64,000 nt of DNA, from the NCBI GenBank assembly GCA_910574455.1, contig CAJSYZ010000008.1, positions 3,350,707-3,414,706 on the forward strand. The letters are read 5' to 3'. Position 1 is the first letter of the stretch, and every line of letters starts with the position of its first letter. Positions 22,276 through 35,079 of the stretch are shown one piece after another. Under the pieces are notes generated by a model, which was not told the DNA's origin, did not search any database, and was given only the letters and a program-made list of their open reading frames with translations. The position numbers and the translations under genes are program-made. This stretch comes from Trichaptum fuscoviolaceum (taxonomy: Eukaryota > Basidiomycota > Agaricomycetes > Hymenochaetales > Trichaptaceae).

Positions 22276-24333
22276 GGAGGCTGAAGAGTATGAGCACTGC
22301 TACGGAAGTGATCGGGAATGGCACATGAGGTTTATATAAGTATGAATCCATCAACACGAGGAAGAGAGCTGATGAGCACGTCAGGAAGCCGGTGTGCCTA
22401 CCGGAATAGATAGGCTGTGTCACAAAGTTCATCTGATGTTTTATCGCTATAAAGAGCACTGCAACCCCACTCGTAATGATGCACAGGATAACCTAAGATA
22501 TATGAAAGGCAATGCAATAGGATGAGCTGTGTACTTGCCTATTACCAAAAGAGTGTTCTGGGTTGCAGCACCATCATTCAGCGCCTCTGGCCCAGGCTAA
22601 ACATAGTATCCAAAGTCAAAAGCGCCCAACTCCGTGAGTCCGAACGCGGACCGTGATTTCAATCACCAGAAATTAACCATTAGTTCCATCCGAGTTTTCT
22701 GTGCATTATTGTTGTTCCGGGTACCAAGCTGAACGATCAAAAGTACGCAAGGCTCCGCGGTATCGATCACCACAAAAACAGTGAGACTTCGTCCACCAGA
22801 ACATTTTCCATTGGGATCATTCTCAAGCTTGAGTGAACGAGGCAAGGATAATTTGACATTCACCAAGACGTGCTGCTCCGGATGCGCTTGCGAGTGAAAG
22901 GGACATCGCACTGAACTGCTGAGTGTGGACCAGCCGTATGATTTATGTGTTGGATATCCCGATAAGCATTGAAGGACTCGCCGTCGCCCAACGTAGAGCG
23001 GAGAACAGCCTATCCATTGAAACTGTCTCGCGGGAAGTGTACCGACGTGTCACATCGTTCTTGAGGGCGTAACAGTCGTTGCTAGTGTACGTTGAACCAC
23101 AATCCATCAGTACTGAGTCAATTGGATAGTTGGATCAATTTGCGAAGTGTAGACCAAGGACAGGGATGTCGTAGTTAGGGTGACGAACTAGAGGGGATAG
23201 TTGAGTTCTCCGTCGTTCAATGACTTCTAGCCGAGTATTTGGCCGATGAGTATTTTGTCGCCTCGGAAGACATAGCTTGAGCTGGCTGAAGGCAAGACCT
23301 GTGACAAGGAGACCGAAAGGAATGCGGGAAACCTCGAGGATTCATTCACCAGTAAGCTTTGTGTTAATGTAGCCTTCGCATCATCCTCAGCGAGGTCGAC
23401 GATTGAGAAGTAGGAATTGCCCTTGTCAAGCTGCGCTTGTGGATGTCAGTTCAGACAACCGTGTCTGATGAGATAACAAGCTCGTGTCAAAGTCAACGAG
23501 CATGTCGAGTAGAGCCCTTTGATGTGAGAACGGCCTTACAGCATGAATCTGAGCGATATTGTCGGGAGAGCGTCCAGGGATGTGGCCTCGCTCTTCAGGA
23601 GGAGAAAAGGCTTGAACAGGTACAGTACAAAACGACGCGGACCGGGAATGCTTCTCCAATACTATCTGCACAATCTTCTGTCAGAGTTCATCAATGTAAC
23701 ATCATCTGCAATCGCACCGTAATTGCAAGAAAGGAATTGTAGGCAGAGATGCCGATTTTCTGATCAAAGCAAAGCACCGAGGTGACTCGGAGTCAAGGTT
23801 GACGCCGCTGTCCAGAGTCCAGCGAGCTTCAAAATCGTCAGTTGATGTATCGGACTCATACAGCTCCCGGTCAACTTGTCTTCTCCGGTCTCCTAACCCA
23901 TATCGCAGAGTGTTGCGGACGGAGGTGAGTTGGTGGCAGAAATGGGAAGAAGGAAGGAAAGTAAAAGATTATGAAGTCCATCAACCTCGGAGGCAAACAC
24001 GGGTAAATAAGCGCGCGAAATTTGAAGACCCGACTCATCCGCTGCTGCCTTTCAACGTGGTACAAGACTTCCGAAGTGCTCATCTTGGTGGTTGGATGAA
24101 AACTTGGTATGCACATAAACGGTGTCCGTATCATGACTGATATCCGAGTCTGTCATTCCTTGTTCCCGACAAGCTGACTTAGACTTTCATCTCCTTCGCG
24201 TTTCGCTTCATATCAACACATCGACGGTGCAGCACGAACTTTTATATATGATATATATGAAAGAAGCTGATAGACATGACATACAGAGAACCCAGTAGAT
24301 TATTAATATCCACAACGTTCCTTCACCCCGAGC
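22276..24333. other. C6-C7 spacer, no gene seen
   Basis: Near 23.77-24.06 kb it contains the repeated spacer block (GCGCGCGAAATTTGAAGACC) and a stretch shared with 3280-3350 and 31500-31600. Between 22.5 and 23.7 kb I see only short frames that are not conserved elsewhere in the window. Confidence 0.5.
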
Positions 24334-26666
24334 CTAGTCCAGTGAGCAAATTGATATCGCGTCTCCTCCCACTTGAACCTCTTCGAATCCAACATCGTAT
24401 GCTTGCTCATTCCCTTCGCTGTTCTCAATGGATTTCTCGACCAAATATTTTCTACATTCCTCGGGTTGCGATGCATCCAAAGACAGGGAGCCGTCCCTCA
24501 AATTCTCGCCTTCTTGCTCTCCTTCCCCGTGTCTGGAATCCGGCTTCGGGTGCAATTCTTCTTCGGCGAAAGTCCTAGCACTAGCTGTCACGGAGCTGGA
24601 CCGACATCCTGGACTAGGGAGTGCGGGAACGAACGACATGTACTGTGTTTCACCTCCCTCTGTCTCGTACGCGATTTGCACTTCTTTCGGTAAGACACCC
24701 TGTGCCGATATCTTCCACGTCTCTCCCGCTGAATCGCCCATGTCGATTGCTGGGCTTGCGGTCTGTGGAATATGTGCAGCTAGGGATTGTCCTTCCCGTA
24801 TCTGCTCGAGCTTGAATAGGCGATTCATGCACGTCCCGACATCCCAGTCCCAGTCCATGTTCGAGCGAAGGTACTGGCCCCATCTATGCCGCGAGCCGCG
24901 ACGGACCTGATAATGACCCCAGTTCCTCGCGTCATTTATCCCTTCCCATCTCGCGTCATGTGAATTGCGTAATTGATACCGTTCCAGTCCAATTCTTCGA
25001 GCCTCCCTAAATTCTTCAGTCATACGGTTCTCTGGGACTTGCACTCTTTGCGCGTGCTCAAGAGCTTTCTTCCAAGACTCCCACCACTCATCTCCGAAAT
25101 CGGTGATAAGTAACCAATGGGGATCCGCATCTATCTTGGAATGCGAAGTCGGGATGTTGGGTTCCAAGAAAATTCCGAAAACCTTTCTCTCAAGCTCGTT
25201 GAATGATCTTAAAAGTCGTCGCGAGTTCTGTGCTTTGATCTTTCAATCAGTCCTTGGGTTATGGGACTATCGTAGCCAAGCACGTCTGCCTCTTGTTGCC
25301 TCCTGGGAAGAGTGTCCATGTCCAAAAGGTCATATTGTTGGCGACGGGATTGTGGTAGCAACACGCATGTGGTGTCGCTGTCCCTATATCACGGAAGTAA
25401 TTTACATCACTGAAGTAATAGAGAAATAATAACTGGCACGTACACATCATCAACAAGACTGCGAAATAATATGTTGGCCTTCAGTTTCTCTATATCGTAT
25501 CTCTGACTAACGTCAGAAGCACTTAGGCAACGAGACACGACTGCGTCAATCCATGTAGCTAGTGTTCGTAGAACCATATAGATTTGTCTGTTTGCTGTAT
25601 TTTTAGCATATTCGGCCAACTCGTGGATTGACCGAAGGACGAAAATGACAGTGAAGTAGACAGTTTCTAAAATGTGCATATATGCGTCGCCTCGTGCAAA
25701 AGAATCTATGCTGGTACATATAGCTTCTGCACAGATAGCGCATGCTTCACCTAACGTATCCTCAAGAGAATCTAGGCCGGAAGATCTGCAGAGAAGATCG
25801 CCCCGATTCATCTTTTATTGAAAAGATGATTATATGCGCACCTATAAACCCTCAATATCCGTATGATTCTTTGACGTAAAGTTACATGTAGAACAGTTTC
25901 GGGTGAAGGCCATAGCTGGTAGGCTTCTTTCCGTAAAACATGATCGAATGTCAGCTCCAGGCAAGGTGATCTTACGGCGACAAGAGTCTGCCTTGCAAGC
26001 TTCACCAGAAAAAGAAACCACGTCTTGTCTGGATGCGAGCAAGCAAGAGATGCGGCGAGCGTTTCCAGGTGGAATATAGGCTCGATGGGAGAAACGTTGA
26101 CATATATTTCATTACGGCGGTAAGTCAGCGACACACGGACGAGTGCTGCCAAAGCCGATGCGGATCTGTCGATTGAAGTTGACCTAAACGGCATTAGTTT
26201 ACTCCTTTCTTCCACAGAGAAGTGATCATGGTACTCACTGTGACTGCTTCACGAGTCCCTTCATCCCGGCAAGGATCGTCGATCCATTCCGATAGCATCA
26301 GAGATTCGCAATGGCGTCATTCAATGTCGACCGAACGAAGAAGCCGAGGAACTAGTTTGTATCATCCGCCTCGATATACTGCGCGATGCGGGCGGGATGG
26401 AGGGACGCGATCGTGAAGCGCATTGCCAGCCTCTCGATGCGCCTTCCCATTGGTTGGAAGATGTACGTGTCAATGAAGCGACCAGTCCCTGGCAGGACAT
26501 TGGCGGTCGCGGTCGTCGAGTATGAGACAATGGAGCTGCCATCGTCGGCATTGTCGTCGTCGTTCCGCTCAAATCCAAGACACAAGTAGTCAATCCCATC
26601 CTCTTCCTTTCTCGACTTTTCCAGCACCAGTCTGGACAAAATCTTTTTCAGCTTGAACTTTGGCAT
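24334..26666 (-). pseudogene. Family C copy 7 (C7), stops in exon 1 and frameshift in exon 4
   Basis: Exons 26666-26239, 26183-25842, 25785-25444 and 25383-24334 follow the family layout with good splice sites. Exon 1 has TAG at 26352-26354 after EADDTN and a TGA further on in place of the usual Cys region. Exon 4 carries two extra bases near 25217-25222 (CGCGACGA against CGACGA), which shift it before RSFNELERE. Beyond the shift a long frame (24334-25167) retains DEWWESWKKALE, RWGQYLRSNMDWDWDVGTC, GETQYMSFVP and the end ISICSLD. Exon 2 has two extra codons. The good conservation downstream argues for recent inactivation. Confidence 0.8.
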
Positions 26667-28158
26667 GGAGGAAAGGGAGTAGTATGGATAGCTGGGGCGT
26701 GGGATGGAAAAGAAATCGTCGACACCAGGGCTTATTATATGGGGCAAAAAAAACTGGCTACTCGGAACGCCCACTGATGGCGCTATGTGTTGCGGAACGC
26801 CCGTGTTGTTGATACAAGTAAGAACGGAAGTTCGTCTTCTAATTTATATATAATATGCTGTAATACTACTCGTTTTACTCGCTTTAATACACCGCATAAG
26901 AGACCACCAGCCCATTGCCTTAGTAACCCCCGGACACGAGTTGGCGGAACTGTGTAGTACCAGAAACTCGGATGATCCACAGCTCATTAATATATCGACA
27001 ACATTCAAGCAGTAGTTCTGCGCTTCTCACTACTGCTGTATCGGTGGCCATCACCAAAACAAGTCGCGTCAGATCCGTTGACAGTCGAATGCGATGCAAA
27101 TCATGCTCTGGCATTCGTGACTAAACTGTTCATGAAAATGGATCAAGTTGATCTTTGCAGGCGATGATTCATAACTGGAAAAGCGAGCAGAAGCCTCGTG
27201 AGATAATGCCAAAGAAAGAATTTAGGCGCGGTCGATCTGATATGTACTACCACTTGCACCAAGTAGAGATGATCGTGAAACGTTGAATCCTGTGTTCTCG
27301 AAGCCTGTAGTAAGGTCGATGGCTGGGTGGCATTGTTGTAAAAAAGCAAAGTCCGACAGGTAGGTAAAGAGAGCACCTACGCTCATTGAATGGTTGTCGG
27401 ATTGACCGGAATGTCATTGGAATGTTTCTTCACGGCGACATGATCAAAGTGTTCTGTTACCAGCGCTTCGACAACAGATATCCACCGGTATTGAAATATT
27501 GAGGCAGATTAGAGACAGCGCTAGCTCAGGTTAAGGATGAGGCCAAGATGTGATAGACAATGGTGCTCCGTCATCGGAGGGAGCTGCGCGGCCTCAATGC
27601 CAAAGCAACAGCAATCAAGGACAAATAGACGTGGGAACCTGAGATTCGGGATCATCCACCCTCTGGCTCTGGCTCTGGCTCTGGCAACGTTGTCACTGTG
27701 CCAGTGGGACTAGCTGGGTCCGATTTTAATGATTGAAAGCGATATTTGTAATTGGAGACTATCCACGGTACCTTATACTTAAAACTAAACTCAATTGCTT
27801 TTCAAGTTGAATTTAATAATATCACTGTTTACCCTTTCGCTACTGCTCATAGTGATTTCGGATACTTTGATGGAATGTATTGCAACATTAATCTAATTGG
27901 AATCCACTGGTCTGATTGTAATATACGAAGCAACACTCGGAAATAATAAAGGGGGTAGAAATGAGAGTATGGGAAGACACGATTTGTGTTTGAAATCGAT
28001 GGTTTGTTTGTAGAGACTTAGAGAATCATACTCATGTGTTAGACTGATCTTTGTCACATTTTATACAGGTTCGGAAGAAGCTGAAAGCCTCGAACCATGA
28101 GAAGTTCAAACAATAATATGCATTCAAGCGCGTACAACGAACTTCCTTCAGTATGGAT
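26667..28158. other. C7-C8 spacer with C8 3' flank
   Basis: The part from about 27660 to 28158 matches, inverted, the 3' flank of C4. On + at about 27656-27736 the codons give a Ser-Gly repeat, then NVVTVP and GSDFND followed by TGA. This looks like the last codons of a lost gene also present at 15.44 kb. Between 26.78 and 27.55 kb only short minus-strand frames are present (26920-27114, 64 codons), unrecognised. Confidence 0.5.
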
Positions 28159-30708
28159 CTAGTCCAGTGAGAAAATTGATATAGCGTCTCCTTCTACCCA
28201 AACCTCATTAAATCTAACAACCTTCCCTTCGTAGCCATGCCGAGGCTCCTCATTCTGCAGATGCCTTGAGATGTGACACATCCGAGGAAGAAGCACCAGT
28301 CTCTTGCGTTCCTGGTATGTTTCCCAAGGACAGCTGAACGTCCGTAGAGCCCAAGATATTATTGTCGGAAGGCCCGGAGATACATGGGGGCTTGGGCGCG
28401 GAAAAATGCCCTGGACTAGGGCATGGTGGAATAAATATGAAGTACTGCGTCTTGCCAATCGTCGCTCTGTACGCAAGCTGCACTTCTGTCGGTACGCTCC
28501 CTTGCGCCTCCCCCATCTATATCTTCAATGTCCCGCCTGATCCTTCAGACACGTCAATTGCAGGACTTGATGCCGGTACAGTCTGCTCGTTCGGAACTTG
28601 AATCTGCTTCTCGAGCCGGAAAAGACGATCCAAGCATCCTCCGAGGTCCCAGTCCCAGTCCATGTTCGAACGGAGGTATTGACCCCATTTATGCCGCGAG
28701 CCACATCGGAGCTGATAATGCGCCCAGTTTTTCTTTTCATCCCACCAATCGTCGTCTGCATCGAGAGGCAAATCCAACATCATTCCTCGAGCCTCTCGAA
28801 ATTCTTCCGTCAAGTCATTCTCCGGAACTTGCACTCTTCGGGCCCCTCTTAGTCTGCTATCCCAACAATCCCACCATTCGTCACCAAAATCGTCGAGGGT
28901 ATCCCAAAAAGGATCCGTATCTACCTTGAATTGCAAGGTAGAGATACTTTCCTGCGATGGGCGTCCTCGAACCTCTCTTTCAAGCTCGTTGAATGATCTT
29001 AGAAGTCGCTGAGTTCTCTGCTGTGCTGAATTAATCATTCCTTGAACTATGGAATTAGCATTGTACCGTCTTGCTGCGTCACGATACCTCCTAACAAATA
29101 CGCTCGTGATTTCGATTCTCTGAGTACTAGATAGGAACGATTGGGGCAGTAACACCCATTCGTTGTCGCTGAATCTATACTTTCAGGTAAATTAAACATT
29201 AATTGAACGACAGATAATCTGGCACTGACACGTACAAAAGTCCCAAGCTGACAAATGCCATCCTAGCCTCCATTTTATTTATATCAAATCTTTCACAGAA
29301 GATACGACTTCCATGCAGGCAACGATACACGATTGCGTCAATCCAAGAAGCAATTGTTTGCACGACCATATAGATATTTCTGTTTGCCGTAGTCCTCGCG
29401 CGATCGGCCAGCTCGTGGATCGATCGTAGGACGAAAACAACAGCAAGATAAACGGTTTCCAAAATGTGCAAGTATGCGTCTCCTCGCGCAGAGTCATGTA
29501 TGCACTTCGATATGGCTTCAGCACAGACAGAACATGCTTCACCTATTGTATCCTCGAGGGATTCAAATTTGGAAGATCTGGAGAGCACATTGATTCCGTG
29601 TGCCACGGATTGATAAAAAAAGAAGAGCACACCTGTATTCCTCCAATGCTCGTATGAGTCTTTGACGTAAGAGTCGCGCTGTTTTCGGTGTGGGCCATAA
29701 CACCAAGACGTGTTTCCCTAGGACTAGATCGAGGGATGTTTGAAGTGAAGGTTCCCTTACGGCGACAACAGTTTCCCTTGCAAGCCTAACCAGCAAAAGA
29801 AAATATTTCTTCTCCGGATCCGAGCAATCGCGCGATGCAGCGAGCGTCTCCAAGTGAAATATAGACTCAATGTGAGACATGTTGACGTAGATTTCCTTAC
29901 GGTAAACAAACAAGGACACGCGAATGATTGCTGCCAGAGCTGCTGCGGATTTGTAAATCGAACTAGACCTAGAAACTATGGGTTAGCGTGATTCTTTCCT
30001 CGGAGATGCCGGAGGTACGCACTGTGTTTGCTTCATTAGTCCCTTCATTCCAGCAACAATCGTCGATCCATTTGGTCTCGATGTACAAAGGTTTGCAATC
30101 ACGACATTCAAAGACCAGTGACTATAGTAGTGGATGTCAAAAGTTGAATCCGTCCCCATATACTGCGCGATGCGAGCGGGATGGAGGGACGCAATCGTGT
30201 ACCGCATTGCCAGTCTCTCGATCCGTCTTCCCATTGGCTGGAATATGTATGTGTCGACCGCTCGACCGGCCCCTGGAAGGTTATTGGCTGTTGCTGTTGT
30301 GGAGAACGAGTTGACGGAGTTGGCACTGTCGTCGCTGTTGGAGGAATATGCTGTCGTACTTGTAGAGTATATTGCGACATCACTTATGTCCTCACTACCT
30401 GTACGATTCTGCGATGACAGGGTCGTGAAGCGCTTTGCCAGTCTCTCTATTCGCCTCCCCACTGGTTGGTAGATGTATGTGTCGATAGCTCGACCCGCCC
30501 CAGGGAGGTTATCGGCTGTTGCAGTTGTTGAGAATGAATTGATCGTGTTTACGTCGTCCTCCAAACCGCTCCCAAAGTACTCGTGTGAATGTGAATCCAA
30601 GATGTTGTACCCAAATCCAGCACATAAGTAGTCCGGGCTCTCTCTGTCTCGCCACGACTCACCAAGAACTACTCTGGATACAATATTCTTCAGCTTGAAC
30701 TTCGGCAT
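28159..30708 (-). pseudogene. Family C copy 8 (C8), internal duplication and truncated C-terminus
   Basis: Exons 30708-30023, 29968-29633, 29577-29236 and 29174-28517 join in frame and give 673 aa, ended by TAG at 28517-28519 where C4 has TCG (LKIS). Family sequence continues beyond the stop (GEAQGSVPTEVQLAYR) but shifts frame near 28250 before the usual terminal SLD at 28159. Exon 1 is unusually long (686 nt): the module NSFSTTATADNLPGAGR plus IDTYIYQPVGRRIERLAK occurs twice, 76 codons apart. Most of the protein is open, so a product lacking the C-terminal domain is possible. I call it a pseudogene with moderate confidence because two independent lesions affect the tail. Confidence 0.7.
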
Positions 30709-32138
30709 GGAATCAAGGGAATGGTGGTAGTCGGGGTACTTGGAAATAAGGACTCATGGGGCACGGCGACACCTTCAAGTCTATTTTATATCACCATCAT
30801 ACGCAACCCCATCAACATCATGATACGGGAAAAGGCTGATTGGGCGCGTATGTCATGGTTGTATGTCCGACAAAAAGGATCATGCTAGGATGCTTCTGGC
30901 ACATGTACAGTGGCCACGATCGGCTGTGCTGCATAGGTTGTTTCGTTCTTCATCGCTATATAGCGTGAGCCAGCTTTACTCGTGTCAATGCACTGCCAGA
31001 GGATGAAGATAGAGATTAACGCCCAACTCCAAGGGGGCACCAATGAGTTTCTGGATAACGCTTTAGGACGAGGCGTGTACTTTGTCTGCAAGAGGATTCC
31101 GTGCTGTATCACCATCATTCGGCACCTCCGAGTCTTACATCAGCATAGCCCCACTGGCAGAGCTGAATGGGCCGTATTTCTTTCTCCGGTAAACGCCCAT
31201 TATTTTTCATCCGACTGAAATATCATGTACTGTGCACAGATATGTGGCCTTCCGATAAAGAGCTTTCAGGCAACAAAACAGATGAGTTCAAGGGGCCACG
31301 AACCACCGTGGCAATAGGTCCCTTTGCAACAGGTTGTCGACTGCCATGCATTCCAAGAGGAGTGTTCCCGGGTGAATGGTCCTGGATAACATGCGCCTGA
31401 AGCTGTACGGACCGGTCATTAACGTGTTCAAGGATTAATGAGGAGGGGGTGAGAGCTTTGGAAGCCTATAATTATCGAAGGACTCGACGCTGCCCTAGTT
31501 AGTTAGTAGTCCGAAGTCGGCAAAGTAAGTCACGGTTCAAGTTGACGGTGCTGCCCAGCAAGCTTCAAGAATTCTACATGAAGCATTCAGCTCATTCATC
31601 TCCTCCTTAGTTTGTCTTCTATGGCGTACAAGCCCATATCCCAGAATGAGGCGGACGGAGGTGATTTGGAGGCACTGGATTGGGAAGAAAGAAGGAAAGG
31701 GTGTCCATTGACATCCGAGTCCTAGGCAAACAAGGGTAAATAAGCGCGCGAAATCTGGCTCACTGACAGGGACCCGACTCCGAGTCATCCGGCGCTGTTG
31801 CCTTTTAACCTGCCATAAGACTTTCGAAGTGCTCAACTTGGCGGATGAATGAAGACTTGGTATGAATATATGAAAATCAAGGGTTCTAATATCTCTCATT
31901 CGTGCTTGCTGGGCTGACTTTGGCATTTGCCCTCTGCTTTCCCTTTCGTAGCACTTTCACTCTATATCAACATCATTCTCGCACTAACGGTGCGGCACCA
32001 GCTTTTATAGATTTGAAAGGTGACAGACGTAACACACTGGCATGCAGACAGCTCACAGTCACAATATCATAGAACCGTAAATTTCTTCAGTACGGACCTA
32101 GTCCAGGGAACAAATTGATATCGCATCTCCTCCCTCCC
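30709..32138. other. C8-C9 spacer, no gene seen
   Basis: It holds the spacer block with GCGCGCGAAAT near 31745 and a stretch at 31500-31620 that aligns with 23770-23890. A TATA-like run on the minus strand (GATATAAAATAG near 30787) lies about 80 bp upstream of the C8 start. Nothing else is recognised. Confidence 0.5.
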
Positions 32139-33527
32139 TCACCTCATCGAATCCAACATCGTATGCTCGCTCCTTCCCTTCGCAGTCATCCATAGATCTG
32201 TCGACCGGAGATTTTCCACATTCCTCGGGCTGCGATGCATCCGCAGACAAGGAGAGCCTTTCCCGTGTCTCGAGTTCGACTTTGGGTGTACTTCATCTTC
32301 GGCGAAAGTCCTAGCATTGGCTATCACGGAGCTGGACCAACATCCTGGGCTAGGGAGAACGGGCAAGAACGACATGTACTGCGTTTCACCACCTTCTGCC
32401 TCGTACGCGATTTGCACCTCTTTCGGTAAGACACCATGTGCCGATATCTTCCACGTCTCTCCTGCTGAATCGCCCATGTCGATTGCTGGGCTTCCAGTCG
32501 GTATAATCTGTGCAGCTAGGGAGGGTCCTCCCCGAGTGTGCTCGACCTTGAATAAACGTTTCATGCACGTCCCGACATCCCAGTCCCAGTCCATGTTCGA
32601 GCGAAGGTACTGGCCTCATTTATATCGCGAGCCGCGACGGAGCTGATGATGACCCCAGTTCCTCGCGTCGTCTATCCCTTCCCATCTCGCGTCATGAGGA
32701 TTGCGTAACGGATCCGGTTCTAGTCCAATTCTTCGAGCCTCCCTAAATTCTTCAGTCACAAAATTATCTGGTACTTGCACTCTTCGCGCCTGCTCAAGAG
32801 CCTTCTTCCAAGACTCCCACCACTTATCTCCGAAAGCACCGATATATATCCAATGGGGATCCGCATCTACCTTGTATGGCGAGGTCGGGATGTTGGTTCC
32901 CAACAGAATTCCGAAAACCTCTCTCTCAAGCTCGTTGAATGATCTTAAAAGTCGTCGAGTCCTGTGTTTTGATCCTTCGATCAGTCCTTGGGCTATGAGA
33001 CCATCGTCAGCAAACACCTCTGCCTCTTGATGCCTCCTGGGAAGAGTGTCCATGTACAAGAGCTCATAACATCGGAGACGAGATTGGCTTCACCAGTCCC
33101 TTCATTCTGGAAACAACCATCGATCCATTTTGATTGTTGTTACAAAATTTGACAATGGAAACATTCAATGCAAACCAGACCTGGAAATGCGGGGATAGGA
33201 AGTATGATCCATGTCCATGTATTGCGCGATGCGTGCGGGATCGAGGGATGTGATCGAGCCCCGCATTGATAATCTCTCGATGAGCCTCCCCACTAAATGT
33301 AGGGATCGATCGTTCGGCCAAGTCCCTGGTAAGCTATCAGCCGTTGCGGTGGTCGAAAATGAGGTAATGGAGCTGCTGTCGTCGTTGTCGTCCCTCCCTA
33401 GGTGCGCGAGTGAATGTGACTCTATCATGTAGCGTCGAAATCCAGCGCATAAATAGTCCAGGCCATCTTCTTTCTGTCCTGATTCCCGCCGAATCACTCT
33501 CGATAGAATACTCTCGAGACTAGGCAT
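32139..33527 (-). pseudogene. Family C copy 9 (C9), exons 2-3 deleted
   Basis: Exon 1 starts at 33527 (MPSLESILSRVIRRES) and frameshifts near TWPNDRS, where RTVDTYIFQP is expected. Near 33083, directly after GMKGLVKQ-type sequence (here RMKGLVK), it runs straight into exon 4 sequence (MDTLPRRHQEAEVF) with no exon 2, exon 3 or introns. The junction shares CAATC with the matching exon 4 region of other copies. Exon 4 then has TGA at about 32614-32616 in place of Trp (KWGQYL), and the acidic tail is frameshifted so it ends away from the usual CSLD. It is clearly non-functional. Confidence 0.85.
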
Positions 33528-35079
33528 GAAGGCTGAAGAGAGTGAACACCGCAGGGATCAGTGATAAGAAGGGGAAAGTCACCGACTCGGATGTGAACCC
33601 ATCAACAGAGAAATGAATGCTACTAATAGGTTTCAGTAAATTTACAGACAACGTCACGCAATGGCTACGTACCTGCGTCGATGTTGATACAATCATTCGG
33701 TGCCTCTGAATTTAGCTAAGACCAGAGCATAAGAATCTAAATATTGAATCCGACTGCACTTTGACGTCCGGAGTTGGTCAGACTGAGAGTTACTTCATTA
33801 TATCATTAGTAAATATATACTTCGCCTTTTGTGAGAAAGCACGCAAAATAACAGACGGATGCAAGGCTGCTTATCCATCAGGTTGTGCACCAACGTTCTT
33901 CATTTCATACGCATCCGCAGGTGCGAGGTATCAAAGCCCAAATCACAATAGAAGGACTCACCGCTATCCTAGTGGGGCATTCCCGGTATCGACGTCGACG
34001 CAAACGGGAGGTATCCTTCTGGCTAGGCGGGAAGTCATTAGCGTACCACACCCATCGCGGGCGAGTCGATGATTCCTACTGTACATCTGTTGCCAGCCCG
34101 TGCAGTAACACTCTTTGCGTGAGAGAGTCGGATGGACGACAAGATTGCATTACAATGTGTAGTCCGGGAAGGACGTACGTGATACCATGGCAGGCAGGCG
34201 AGATGCACGGAATTCTCTGCTTCTTCGTTGTTTGGCAATTTGTCTCCTCGAGTTGTTGGCTAAATAGTGCGCGTACTAATAGCTTCCAGAGACAAAGCTT
34301 GCCCCGGTTTAAAGAAAGTTATCGGAAGTCAGGTTGCCAGATATTCCGGGTAAGTGAAAGGAGACCGAAGAGGACACGGGAAACCATATGTCAGCAAGCT
34401 TTGGGTGAATGTTGAATTTGCACCTTTCTCAGGGAGGCCGATAATTGGACAAGATAGGCTGTTTTCACGACGCTGCGCTGGTGGATGTCGATTTATGAGT
34501 TCGTAAGTGGTTGGAGATCAGCAAAGCACCATGACCGAGCGATCGCAGCTCAAGTTGATGTCGCTATCCCATGAGTCTCAAGATTTCTCAGTGACAGTAT
34601 AGAACTCATATAGCTCCCGGAAAAATTGCCTTCCCTGGCCTCCAAGCTCATTTGCCGAATGCTGCGAGTAGGTAGCTCTTAGTGGGAAAGAAAGAAGTGA
34701 AAGTTTGAAAGAGTCGTCTACATAAGAGTAAATAAAAACGCGCGGAGTTTGAACTTAAAATTCCGGGTCTCCGATTCAGGAGTCGCCGAGCACGACATCA
34801 TTTTTATACATGTACAAAAGAAACTAAAAACCTTGAAGCACTCAGGATGTTCCGAGCCATTTACACTCTTCGGTTTGCTTCGGGTTGCACTCTTAATTCC
34901 CTACAGCCCACCTTACATTATGCATAATACTATGGATGCATACCACTCAGCTGAACAAAATTGATCGAGTAAACGTGTGATGGGAGTTGTAGATGCAAGC
35001 ACTCTGTACCAGGAATGACCCGTTATTCTAGTTGATATTTGTCTAAACTGTTATCATCATAATCACATTATTGTACAAA
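33528..35079. other. C9 upstream spacer, conserved with other family spacers
   Basis: The 33900-34180 part aligns with the reverse complement of 3820-4020 and 8060-8380. A GCGCGCG-type block at about 34738-34746 marks the same position as in the other spacers. A 176-codon frame at 33885-34415 overlaps the conserved part, but the matching frames in the other spacers are broken, so it is probably not a gene. Confidence 0.5.

Noticed and set aside
12715..32616. Stops in the broken copies as a sign of repeat-induced point mutation
   Set aside because: Two are G-to-A (TGG to TAG or TGA), but others are A-to-T or C-to-A changes or indels, and copies remain highly alike; there is no dense C-to-T/G-to-A bias visible.
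33885..34415. 176-codon + frame in the C9 upstream spacer as a gene
   Set aside because: The homologous stretches at 3.8-4.0 kb and 8.1-8.4 kb are broken in all frames at different places, and there is no recognisable motif.
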